Source: CAZOZK01 sp964584245 (GTDB lineage Bacteria > Patescibacteriota > Microgenomatia > UBA1400 > PJMF01). Taken from it: a DNA stretch of 12,163 nt. The position numbers and the translations under genes are program-made. A model generated the notes under the pieces. It had not been told where the DNA came from. It was given only the letters and a program-made list of their open reading frames with translations, and searched no databases. Shown one piece after another: positions 1-6,449 of this stretch (positions within the stretch are counted from its first letter, which is position 1; the number at the start of each line of letters is the position of its first letter). The stretch lies in assembly GCA_964584245.1 (NCBI GenBank), contig CAZOZK010000027.1:1-12163 (forward strand), given 5' to 3'.

Positions 1-1089
1 GACATCCCAAAAATCAATCGCAATTGCACTTGGCAAAACTTCACTCACGCCAGTATGTTTGGAAATAATCACCGGGGTATTTCGCTCTGCTGCTTCTAAC
101 GCAACCAAACCAAATGGCTCGGACAACGATGGCATCACAAAAACATCCGCACGATCAAGTAAAGTCTCGCGCTGTTTGTCGCGGACAAATCCACTAAACA
201 ATACTTTTGCAGACAAACCCTGAGAAGCAGTGGAGAGCAACAAACTGTGGTACATATCACCATTGCCGGCGACAACAAATAAAGCATTTGGAATCTGTTC
301 GAGCACTTTATTCGCCAACGCCACAAAATACTCTGGACCTTTTTGACCGGTCAATCTTCCCATAAACACAACTACTGGTTGATTTTGGGCAAAGTGATGC
401 GTACCAGGATCGGTGTGTGGAGAAAAGAACATGCCATTGTGCACCACTTTAATTTTTTTGGCCGGGATAGCATATTTTTGAATAAGTAGCCGTTTCGTGT
501 ACTCACTCACTGCGATCACCACATCTGATGCAGCCATGCCTGATTGCTCGATTTGGGTGATGTATTGACTGCCGTATCCAGAAGGAATGCGGTCATATTC
601 AGTTGAGTGAATGTGAGACACCAACGGCTTGCCGCTTTGTCGTTTCACCTTCATTGCCGCTGGAAATGACATCCAATCATGGGCATGAATAACTTGATAC
701 TCGTTGGTATGTTTTTTTGCTTCTTTGGCCACCAAATCCGCATATTGAGAAACCTTGATTTCTATTTCAGAACTTGGCAGACTAGCCAAGTCATGAGCGG
801 GAATTTTGGGGATGACGTCTGGGTTCAGTGAAGCAAATTGGGAGGGATCGTAGGCTAAAAATGGTGGTAAATCAGCTGGAACTTCCCAGAGTGGATCCCG
901 ACACGACATCACACTCATGTGCGCAGGTGCGTTTTTAAGTGAGTAGGGCAGAGTGAAAAAAATAGAATGATTTTGGGCAGCCAAAGCCTCGGTGATTCCC
1001 TGACAAGCCACTCCAAGACCACCACTGTTATGAGGTGGATACTCCCAGCCGATCATGAACACATTGAGTGGGTTAATCGAGTTCTTCAT
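1..1089 (-). CDS. Glycosyltransferase, GT-B fold, glycogen synthase/GT4-like (partial)
   Basis: This open frame of 363 codons starts at ATG 1089 and has no stop before the window edge, so the C-terminus is missing. It probably transfers a sugar from a nucleotide-sugar donor in the cytoplasm; acceptor and product cannot be read. The N-terminal domain begins with GWEYPPHNSGGLG (residues 14-26), the glycine-rich loop of glycogen/starch synthase and GT4 enzymes, followed by VIHAHDW (133-139) and SHIHSTE (158-164). The donor-binding C-terminal domain shows FMGRLTGQKGPEYF (242-255), VVAGNGD (272-278) and the E-x7-E signature EPFGLVALE (324-332). The full-length protein would be about 400-450 residues. 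It is divergent from the gene at 1214 across a 124-nt gap. No clear Shine-Dalgarno sequence precedes the start. The family is secure; whether it is a glycogen synthase or an envelope-polysaccharide enzyme is not. Confidence 0.9.
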   Translation of the reverse strand, partial: MKNSINPLNVFMIGWEYPPHNSGGLGVACQGITEALAAQNHSIFFTLPYSLKNAPAHMSVMSCRDPLWEVPADLPPFLAYDPSQFASLNPDVIPKIPAHDLASLPSSEIEIKVSQYADLVAKEAKKHTNEYQVIHAHDWMSFPAAMKVKRQSGKPLVSHIHSTEYDRIPSGYGSQYITQIEQSGMAASDVVIAVSEYTKRLLIQKYAIPAKKIKVVHNGMFFSPHTDPGTHHFAQNQPVVVFMGRLTGQKGPEYFVALANKVLEQIPNALFVVAGNGDMYHSLLLSTASQGLSAKVLFSGFVRDKQRETLLDRADVFVMPSLSEPFGLVALEAAERNTPVIISKHTGVSEVLPSAIAIDFWDV

Positions 1090-1200
1090 TTTTAATTTAT
1101 TTACTTGCCGTACATACCAAAACACAGACAAAAGAAATGTCCTTACCATCAGTGTAAACCATTTCTAAACACAGGGCTAGAAGCATCCACAAAAAACAGG

Positions 1201-1206
1201 TACTAT
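1201..1206 (+). promoter_or_regulatory. Candidate -10 box of the metabolic cluster
   Basis: TACTAT lies 7 nt upstream of the ATG at 1214, so transcription would begin at or next to the start codon and give a leaderless mRNA. No good -35 hexamer is visible about 17 nt further upstream, and there is no Shine-Dalgarno sequence. The call rests on the hexamer and its position only. Confidence 0.35.
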
Positions 1207-1213
1207 TGAGTAT

Positions 1214-1957
1214 ATGGTTCAAGACATGCAGTTTAAAACAGAGATTATTCATCGTCAAAATGATGAATTAATTTTGCGCGGACAAAGACTTACCTCACTC
1301 ATTGCTGAGGCAGATTTTGTCAGCACCCTATTTCTCTCGCTAACAGGGCGCAAACCAAAGAACAGCGAAAAGAAAGTTTTGAATGCAATTTTAGTGGCAG
1401 CAATTGATCAAGGAATCGAGGCATCAAGTGGATTCGTACCTCGAGTAGTTGCCGCATCTGGAAACGAGATGCTGCCTAGTATGGCGAGCGCATTATTGGT
1501 GCTTGGCCCCTATCATGGGGGTGCCATTAGCAGTTGCATGGAATTATTGCTAACAGCAAACTCACTTTCTGACGATAAAGAAAAAGCCGCTCGCGAAATT
1601 GTAGTTGAGTACAACGAGCAGAAAAAAAGAGTGCCAGGATTTGGCCATCCTATTTACAAAGATGAAGATCCTCGAACTAAACAATTATTTGAGATTGCTA
1701 GAGCCTCTGGCTTGCCCCTCGAATTTCCGAGCCTTGCACAGATGATTGAACTCGCGGTGGAGGATGTGCTGCAACGAAAACACGTGTTGAACATAGATGG
1801 AGCAATTGCAGCCTTGTTGCTGTCAATGGATCTGCCACCAAAAGTGGGAAATGCCTTGTTTGGATTGGCCCGCGTGGCTGGCTCGATTTCACACATTATA
1901 GAAGAACAATCAACTGGAGAGTGGGTACGACGACTGCCAGAAGGTAGTGTCACGTAA
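1214..1957 (+). CDS. Citrate synthase-fold protein, citryl-CoA lyase-like (short form)
   Basis: The 247-residue protein matches the catalytic half of citrate synthase and the citryl-CoA lyase domain of ATP-citrate lyase; full citrate synthases are about 370-430 residues. Recognisable motifs are GPYHGGA (98-104), PGFGHPIYKDEDPR (141-154), NIDG (193-196) and ARVAGSISHIIEEQ (219-232). By alignment from memory to pig citrate synthase, the catalytic His274, His320 and Asp375 correspond to His101, His145 and Asp195, and substrate-binding arginines to Arg154 and Arg220. The oxaloacetate-binding His of the usual HADHE/ADHG segment is Gln66 here (AIDQG), so the substrate may not be oxaloacetate. It is the first gene of a four-gene cluster, 19 nt before transketolase. 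A second in-frame ATG four codons on is an alternative start. Fold assignment is strong; cleavage versus condensation is unknown. Confidence 0.82.
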   Translation: MVQDMQFKTEIIHRQNDELILRGQRLTSLIAEADFVSTLFLSLTGRKPKNSEKKVLNAILVAAIDQGIEASSGFVPRVVAASGNEMLPSMASALLVLGPYHGGAISSCMELLLTANSLSDDKEKAAREIVVEYNEQKKRVPGFGHPIYKDEDPRTKQLFEIARASGLPLEFPSLAQMIELAVEDVLQRKHVLNIDGAIAALLLSMDLPPKVGNALFGLARVAGSISHIIEEQSTGEWVRRLPEGSVT

Positions 1958-1976
1958 TTAAAAAAATTCTAGAAAC

Positions 1977-2816
1977 ATGAGTGAGCACAGCCAAGAAAAA
2001 CTACACGACCTCGCCTACAAGGCTCAACAAATCCGCAAGGCAATTGTGCAGATGTTGTTTGAGGCTGGCAGTGGCCACGCCGCTGGAGCACTTGGTATGG
2101 CAGATGTCTTTACCGCGCTGTATTTTGAGATTCTCAAACACGACCGTAGCAATCCTAGCTGGCCAGGACGCGATAGATTATTAGTATCCAACGGCCATAT
2201 CTGTCCAGTGTGGTATGCAACACTGAGCGCAGCTGGCTATTTTCCTGAAGCTGAGCTAGCAACACTACGCAAACTTGGTTCACGACTCCAAGGCCATCCT
2301 CATTTGGGAAGTTTGCCCGGCGTCGAAAATACTGGGGGACCACTCTCACAGGGAATTTCGCAGGCTGCAGGAGTTGCGCTTGGATTTAAGATGGAGGGAA
2401 CCGCACAGCGAGTCTATGTAACTACCAGCGACGGAGAGCATCAAGAAGGACAGACTTGGGAAACGTATATGTTTGCCGCTGCAAAGAAACTGGATAACTT
2501 AACCATTTTCATCGACAACAATAACATTCAAATTGGCGGCAACGTTTTGGACGTGATGCCAATAACACCACTCAAAGAAAAAATCGAAGCCTTTGGATGG
2601 CAAGTAATAGAAATTGACGGCCATGATATCCCAGCTATTTTGGATGCAGTTGAAATTGCGAAAAACACCAAGGGCAAACCAACCGCAATTATCTGCAACA
2701 CCACACCCGGCAAAGGTGTGTCATTTATGGAAGATGATTTCAAGTGGCATGGCAAAGGACCAAATCAGGAAGAACTAGCCAGGGCACTCATTGAGTTGGA
2801 TGTCATTAAACAATAA
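1977..2816 (+). CDS. Transketolase, N-terminal (thiamine diphosphate-binding) subunit
   Basis: The 279-residue protein is the N-terminal third of classical transketolase encoded as a separate subunit, an arrangement known from archaea and many CPR bacteria. With its partner it would move two-carbon ketol units between sugar phosphates in the non-oxidative pentose phosphate pathway. Visible motifs are GSGHAAGALGMAD (31-43), SNGH (71-74), LQGHPHLGSLPGVENTGGPL (104-123) and the diphosphate/Mg motif SDGEHQEG (151-158) through DNNNIQ (180-185). The first Gly of the usual GDG is Ser151. A conserved-type His near the end is His258. The ATG at 1977 has only a weak AGAA upstream, no clear Shine-Dalgarno. 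It lies 19 nt after the citrate synthase-like gene and 2 nt before the C-terminal subunit, so the two halves are presumably co-translated. Confidence 0.93.
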   Translation: MSEHSQEKLHDLAYKAQQIRKAIVQMLFEAGSGHAAGALGMADVFTALYFEILKHDRSNPSWPGRDRLLVSNGHICPVWYATLSAAGYFPEAELATLRKLGSRLQGHPHLGSLPGVENTGGPLSQGISQAAGVALGFKMEGTAQRVYVTTSDGEHQEGQTWETYMFAAAKKLDNLTIFIDNNNIQIGGNVLDVMPITPLKEKIEAFGWQVIEIDGHDIPAILDAVEIAKNTKGKPTAIICNTTPGKGVSFMEDDFKWHGKGPNQEELARALIELDVIKQ

Positions 2817-2818
2817 CT

Positions 2819-3796
2819 ATGCAAAATCAATCACAAAAACTACTAACGACTCGAGATGGATTTGGTGTTGCCATGACTGAATTAGGAGCATCAAATGATA
2901 AAATAGTCGCAGTCTGTGCGGATTTGACTGAGTCGATGCGACTCGATGCATTTAAAGAAGCCTTTCCCGATCGATTTGTTGATGTAGGAGTTGCTGAACA
3001 AAATATGGTGGGAGTTTCAGCTGGCTTGGCGATGACCGGCAAAATTCCTTTTGCCGCAAGCTACGCTGTTTTTAGCCCTGCAAGAAGTTGGGAGCAAATA
3101 CGAGTGTGTGTTTGTTACTCAAACCTAAATGTAAAAATTGTTGGGGGACATGTTGGAGTAGCAATAGGAGCAGACGGAGCAACCCATCAGGCCCTTGAAG
3201 ATATCGCGCTCATGCGAGTCTTGCCAAACATGACCGTTGTAGTCCCATGCGATTACCACCAAGCTCTGGCAGCGACAAAAGCGATTGCCGCGCACCAAGG
3301 ACCTTGTTATTTGAGAGTAAGTAAAAGTAGTTCACCATATTCCACTAACGAAACCACTCCATTTACTATCGGCAAAGCGCAGATTTTGGCAGGGGGAGAG
3401 TTTTCAGTTGAGCAATCACCAGAAAATCCTGTCCAACTCACACTCATCGCCACCGGCAGTATGGTCGCGCCAGCCCTCGAGGCGCACAAACAACTAGCAC
3501 AGCAAGGCATCCACACAAGAGTTATCAACATGCATACTATCAAGCCGCTGGATACCCAGGTGCTCGACCAAGCAGCCCACACCTCCAAAGCCATCATCAC
3601 CATAGAAGAGCACCAACAAGCCGGCGGGCTCGGCAGCGCAGTAGCTGAATACTTGTCCCAAACTCACCCGACAAAAATCAAAATGATTGCCATGAAAGAT
3701 AGTTTTGGCGAATCTGGCACTGAGCAGGAGTTACTCGAAAAATATGGCTTCAGCGCCACTCACATTGTAAAGGCTGCCCAAGAAGTGCTACACTGA
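2819..3796 (+). CDS. Transketolase, C-terminal (pyrimidine-binding) subunit
   Basis: The 325-residue partner of the preceding gene carries the pyrimidine-binding and C-terminal domains of transketolase. The catalytic glutamate that activates the thiamine aminopyrimidine is Glu60 in DVGVAEQNMVGVSAGLA (55-71). GGHVGVAIGADGATHQALED (109-128) is the conserved substrate-side segment with His123. The C-terminal domain (about 190-325) has the GS-type strand LIATGSMVAPALEA and EEHQQAGGLGSAVAE typical of transketolase and 1-deoxyxylulose-5-phosphate synthase relatives. The start is 2 nt after the stop of the N-subunit with no Shine-Dalgarno, suggesting translational coupling. The gene ends in TGA, which argues against a recoded TGA in this organism. 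Split-gene architecture excludes an ordinary fused transketolase or DXS; an active alpha2beta2-type assembly is inferred. Confidence 0.93.
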   Translation: MQNQSQKLLTTRDGFGVAMTELGASNDKIVAVCADLTESMRLDAFKEAFPDRFVDVGVAEQNMVGVSAGLAMTGKIPFAASYAVFSPARSWEQIRVCVCYSNLNVKIVGGHVGVAIGADGATHQALEDIALMRVLPNMTVVVPCDYHQALAATKAIAAHQGPCYLRVSKSSSPYSTNETTPFTIGKAQILAGGEFSVEQSPENPVQLTLIATGSMVAPALEAHKQLAQQGIHTRVINMHTIKPLDTQVLDQAAHTSKAIITIEEHQQAGGLGSAVAEYLSQTHPTKIKMIAMKDSFGESGTEQELLEKYGFSATHIVKAAQEVLH

Positions 3797-3800
3797 AGTC

Positions 3801-4751
3801 ATGTCAGTCCTGCCCCCGACAAACAAAACAAAAGTAAGTATCCTCGGCTGCGGCAAAGTTGGCATGACCGCTGCTTTTTCACTCTTTCTCAAAAATACTG
3901 CTCATGAGATAGTTCTGCACGGCCGTTGTAAAGATCCGCTCGTTGGCGAGCAGCTCGATCTTGAACACGCCAGTAGTTTTGTGGGCTCCACCAAAGTAAC
4001 CGCCACCGACAACTATGAAGACATTGCCAACAGTGACGTGGTCATTATTGCTGCAGGCGCATCTCAGAAACCAGGTGACACTCGGCTGGATCTGGCAGAA
4101 AAAAATATCGCCATTATTGATGCAATTATTCCCAATGTCTTGAAGTACGCGCCAAACGCTATTATTTTGATCGTGTCCAATCCTGTAGATGTGTTGACGT
4201 ACCGTGCATATCAAATTGCCAGCAAACTAGGCGGTGTGACCAAGGGTCGAATCTTCGGATCGGGGACCACACTCGATACGTCTCGTTTCCGCTTTCATTT
4301 GTCCGAAATTTTTAAGGTCAGCCCGCGCAGCATTCATGCGTATGTGCTCGGCGAGCATGGAGATAGTTCCTTCCCGGCAATTGCTCAAGCTACAATCGGT
4401 GGCCAGCTACTCACTACTTTTCCAGAATATTCTGAGGAACGCATAGCAAAAGCTTTTGAAAAAGCCCAAACCGCAGCGTACAAAATTATTGCATCAAAAG
4501 GGTCAACCTATTACGCAATTGGAATTGTGGTTGAGCACATTGTGCGCAGTATTTTGCAGGATTCAAAATCAGTGTTGCCGCTCAGCATTCCGCTGCATGG
4601 CCAGTATGGATTGCACGGAGTTTCATTGAGTGTTCCCTGCATTATCGGCCGAAATGGTGTTGAGGAAATTCTCGAAACAAAGTTGAGTTGGGACGAAAAA
4701 CGAAAATTGGAAAAGTCTGCAGAGACAATCCGAAAATATATTGTTGGATAA
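3801..4751 (+). CDS. ldh: L-lactate dehydrogenase (possibly NADP(H)-preferring)
   Basis: The 316-residue protein aligns without gaps to bacterial L-lactate dehydrogenases over most of its length. Features are the Rossmann loop GCGKVG (16-21), the mobile loop AGASQKPGDTRLDL (85-98) with Gln89 (lactate-type specificity; malate dehydrogenases have Arg) and catalytic Arg95, LDTSRFR (158-164) with Asp159 and substrate-binding Arg162, and GEHGD (184-188) with catalytic His186. It should reduce pyruvate to lactate in the cytoplasm, reoxidising cofactor in fermentation. Unusually, the acidic residue at the end of beta-strand 2 that selects NAD is absent: HGR (40-42) stands where Bacillus LDH has Ile-Asp-Ala, which suggests NADP(H). 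The start is 4 nt after the transketolase stop without Shine-Dalgarno. It is the last gene of the cluster and ends 2 nt from convergent mutM. Confidence 0.9.
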   Translation: MSVLPPTNKTKVSILGCGKVGMTAAFSLFLKNTAHEIVLHGRCKDPLVGEQLDLEHASSFVGSTKVTATDNYEDIANSDVVIIAAGASQKPGDTRLDLAEKNIAIIDAIIPNVLKYAPNAIILIVSNPVDVLTYRAYQIASKLGGVTKGRIFGSGTTLDTSRFRFHLSEIFKVSPRSIHAYVLGEHGDSSFPAIAQATIGGQLLTTFPEYSEERIAKAFEKAQTAAYKIIASKGSTYYAIGIVVEHIVRSILQDSKSVLPLSIPLHGQYGLHGVSLSVPCIIGRNGVEEILETKLSWDEKRKLEKSAETIRKYIVG

Positions 4752-4753
4752 TG

Positions 4754-5602
4754 TTATTTTTGACACACTTCACAATAATATGTCCCCCGACCGCCAAGGG
4801 TTTTTTTTGAAAGTGGAGTAGAGCAGTTGTAGCACGGTTGGCCTTCTCGACCGTAGGCTAGTACTTTATTTTGGTAGCCACCAGACATGCCATCGGCGGT
4901 GACATAACTGCCATCGAAGGTTGTGCCGTTGAGATCAATTGCCAAGAGTATCACCGTTCGCGCAGCCGTCAGCAACTCTTCAACTTCTGAAAAAGTTAGC
5001 GTGTTTGCAGGCCGAAACGGCGAAATGCGAGCCAAATTGAGCGCATCACACGCATAAATGTTGCCAATACCGCCAATCAAACTCGAATCCATAATGACTT
5101 GCTTAATAGGAGTGCGACGTTTTTGAAATTGCTCAAAAAGATAGGTCGCGCTCAAGGCAGGATCAATAATATCTGGTCCATACTTTGCATACTCAAGCTG
5201 CACTTCATCTTGAGATAATAGCCGCATCCACCCAAACAAGCGCATGTCGTTGAAAAACAGCTTCGAGCCATCGGTAAACGTGTACTCGATGCGGGTGTGA
5301 GGGCTCGGCAGCTGGCGCACCCAATCGGCACTCGGGTGACCGCCGCCTATTCTCACTTGATCATGCACAAAAATAAGCTGGCCGGTCATCTTGAGATGGG
5401 TGAGCAAGCTGGTGTTTGAATCAAGCGCTATCTCCAAGACTTTGGCTCTGCGATGCAAGCTCACAATTTTTTGACCAATCAACTCTGAAATACGACCAGA
5501 AAAACTCCTGGCCGAGTGCGCCACAGCGTTTGCAATGACTTTATTTGGCAGTACTTGGGCCAGTCTTCTTTTGATGGTTTCAACTTCTGGAAGTTCGGGC
5601 AT
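4754..5602 (-). CDS. mutM: Formamidopyrimidine-DNA glycosylase (Fpg/MutM)
   Basis: The 282-residue protein is a bifunctional base-excision repair glycosylase/AP lyase that removes 8-oxoguanine and formamidopyrimidines. Its N-terminus MPELPEVETIKRRL carries the catalytic Pro and Glu. Because Pro must become residue 1 after Met removal, the start is ATG 5602, although the frame stays open upstream to 5737. Other marks are the conserved Lys in HRRAK (50-54), HLKMTG (69-74) and NDMRLFG (118-124), which hold the Met/Arg/Phe void-filling triad, the helix-two-turn-helix around GGIGNIYACDAL (177-188), and a C-terminal zinc finger with Cys257, Cys260, Cys277 and Cys280 and the lesion-contacting Arg in GRGTYYC. 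Length is close to E. coli Fpg (269). It is convergent with ldh (2-nt gap) and divergent from tRNA-Lys. Confidence 0.96.
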   Translation of the reverse strand: MPELPEVETIKRRLAQVLPNKVIANAVAHSARSFSGRISELIGQKIVSLHRRAKVLEIALDSNTSLLTHLKMTGQLIFVHDQVRIGGGHPSADWVRQLPSPHTRIEYTFTDGSKLFFNDMRLFGWMRLLSQDEVQLEYAKYGPDIIDPALSATYLFEQFQKRRTPIKQVIMDSSLIGGIGNIYACDALNLARISPFRPANTLTFSEVEELLTAARTVILLAIDLNGTTFDGSYVTADGMSGGYQNKVLAYGREGQPCYNCSTPLSKKTLGGRGTYYCEVCQK

Positions 5603-5629
5603 AGCTTTTTGAATCAAATTCTGATGATG

Positions 5630-5678
5630 AGTATATACCAGACAGCTAGTGGTGCATACTGTTTTTAGCTGGTATAAT
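5630..5678. promoter_or_regulatory. Candidate bidirectional promoter for mutM and tRNA-Lys
   Basis: Two extended -10 elements face away from each other: TGG-TATAAT on the plus strand (5670-5678) and TGG-TATATA on the minus strand (5640 down to 5632). They sit in an 8-bp perfect inverted repeat, TATACCAG (5634-5641) and CTGGTATA (5669-5676). The plus-strand element would start RNA near 5685, about 70 nt before the tRNA. The minus-strand element would start near 5625, about 23 nt before mutM. No convincing -35 hexamers are seen, as is usual for extended -10 promoters. Confidence 0.45.
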
Positions 5679-5753
5679 TGCCACTTGTTGATGTTTTTTG
5701 TGTGGATTTTGAGCCAAAACTCACTATACACACCCAAAACACTATCATCGAGT

Positions 5754-5827
5754 GGGCCAGTAGCTCAGTTGGTTAGAGCAGTAGCCTTTTAAGCTACGTG
5801 TCCTGGGTTCGAGTCCCAGCTGGCTCA
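5754..5827 (+). tRNA. tRNA-Lys (anticodon UUU)
   Basis: The 74-nt sequence folds as a full cloverleaf. Acceptor arms GGGCCAG and CTGGCTC pair over 7 bp with one G-U, followed by discriminator A at 5827. The D stem is GCTC/GAGC with loop AGTTGGTTA. The anticodon stem is GTAGC/GCTAC (5781-5785, 5793-5797) with loop CTTTTAA, placing anticodon TTT at 5788-5790. The T arm is CTGGG-TTCGAGT-CCCAG. CCA is not encoded: after A73 the sequence reads CAT, so a CCA-adding enzyme is needed. Confidence 0.97.
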
Positions 5828-5863
5828 CATTGAAAAATCCGCACTAGCGGATTTTTTAATGTG
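5826..5863 (+). terminator. Intrinsic terminator directly after tRNA-Lys (bidirectional form)
   Basis: A long hairpin has left arm 5826-5842, loop ACTA (5843-5846) and right arm 5847-5863. Its core ATCCGC/GCGGAT is flanked by A5 on the left and T6 on the right, so it can end transcripts on either strand. The outer CACATT/AATGTG extends the pairing to about 17 bp with one G-U. The outer stem begins inside the tRNA at C72-A73. Confidence 0.88.
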
Positions 5864-6074
5864 AACTAGTTGCTTAGAGGAGAATCCGGGTTCGCTCTGG
5901 CAGTAAAATAGTTTAATTCCACAATTCACCTGCCAGCTCGCAGTGAGCAAAGCGCGCGAGAAATCCCAGCTGACAATCACTCAAACACAGCAGCTTTTTC
6001 ATTCGGAAGCCTGCCATCCAATTTAACAATTTACTCTTTATATCTTCATAATTGACTGGTAAAATACAATCAAT
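5864..6074. other. Intergenic stretch with no recognisable gene
   Basis: About 210 nt between the tRNA terminator and the repeat-protein gene. I see no tRNA, repeat or plausible coding frame here. A minus-strand open frame over 5913-6104 has no coding character and overlaps the start of the next gene. The only likely function is the promoter of the gene at 6075, at the right end. Confidence 0.5.
6065..6070 (+). promoter_or_regulatory. Candidate -10 box of the repeat-protein gene
   Basis: TACAAT ends 4 nt before the ATG at 6075, so the RNA would start at or within the first codon. TTGACT at 6052-6057 looks like a -35 box but is only 7 nt away, too close to pair with it. No Shine-Dalgarno is present. 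Confidence 0.35.
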
Positions 6075-6398
6075 ATGAATAGAGAAACAAATGCCACGCC
6101 ACAAGAACCAAACAACAGCACAGAATTAGAACAACAGATTGCTGAAAGATACAGAGAACGAGAAAAAAACCTCATAATTGGTCTAGAGGTTGTGGTTGAC
6201 AAAACAGGACCAAAATTCGAGCCTGTTTCCTTAGATGAATATGCTGATGATGATAAGAAACCAAAATTCGAGCCTGTTTCCTTAGATGAATCTGATGGTT
6301 ATAATAGAACACCAAACTTCAAGCGTATTACCTTAGATGAATCTGCTGATAGTGGTAAAAAAATACCAAACTTCAGACCAATCGGAAGTGAAGAGTAA
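6075..6398 (+). CDS. Hypothetical protein with 17-residue tandem repeats
   Basis: I do not recognise this 107-residue protein. An N-terminal part (1-45) is hydrophilic and probably helical, with EQQIAERYREREKN, followed by a short hydrophobic strand LIIGLEVVVD. The rest (46-107) is 3.5 copies of a repeat of form P-(K/N)-F-x-x-(V/I)-(S/T)-L-D-E-(S/Y)-x-D: PKFEPVSLDEYADDDKK, PKFEPVSLDESDGYNRT, PNFKRITLDESADSGKKI and a final PNFRPIGSEE. There is no signal peptide or membrane segment, and the acidic, Pro/Asp-rich repeats look flexible. Repeat conservation in frame supports real coding. It stands between the tRNA terminator and another small unknown gene, 51 nt upstream of it. A short linear-motif or scaffold role is conceivable but unsupported. 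Confidence 0.65.
   Translation: MNRETNATPQEPNNSTELEQQIAERYREREKNLIIGLEVVVDKTGPKFEPVSLDEYADDDKKPKFEPVSLDESDGYNRTPNFKRITLDESADSGKKIPNFRPIGSEE
6210..6382 (+). repeat. Tandem repeat, 51-54 nt period, 3.5 copies
   Basis: Copies begin at 6210, 6261, 6312 and 6366. The first two share an identical 31-nt core (6210-6240 and 6261-6291). The third has diverged (AACTTCAAGCGTATTACC in the core) and the fourth is partial and spaced by 54 nt. All spacings are multiples of three, so the coding frame is kept. Identity of the first pair suggests a recent duplication. Confidence 0.92.
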
Positions 6399-6435
6399 TC
6401 ACCACATTCTTAATTAATAATAACTAAAGAGTTGC

Positions 6436-6441
6436 TATAAT
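6436..6441 (+). promoter_or_regulatory. Consensus -10 box of the small gene at 6450
   Basis: A perfect TATAAT ends 8 nt before the ATG at 6450, so the expected RNA start lies within about 2 nt of the initiation codon. There is no Shine-Dalgarno and no clear -35 hexamer. This is the best example of an apparently leaderless gene in the window. Confidence 0.5.
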
Positions 6442-6449
6442 CACCCCAT

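Noticed and set aside
3801..4751. Malate dehydrogenase
   Set aside because: The specificity loop has Gln89 where malate dehydrogenases carry Arg, and the GEHGD and LDTSRFR contexts are LDH-type.
5603..5737. In-frame 45-codon upstream extension of mutM
   Set aside because: Fpg enzymes need Pro directly after the initiator Met as the catalytic nucleophile. The extension also covers the candidate promoter elements.
5913..6104. 63-codon open frame on the minus strand
   Set aside because: It overlaps the start of the repeat-protein gene, has no recognisable domain and no upstream signal.
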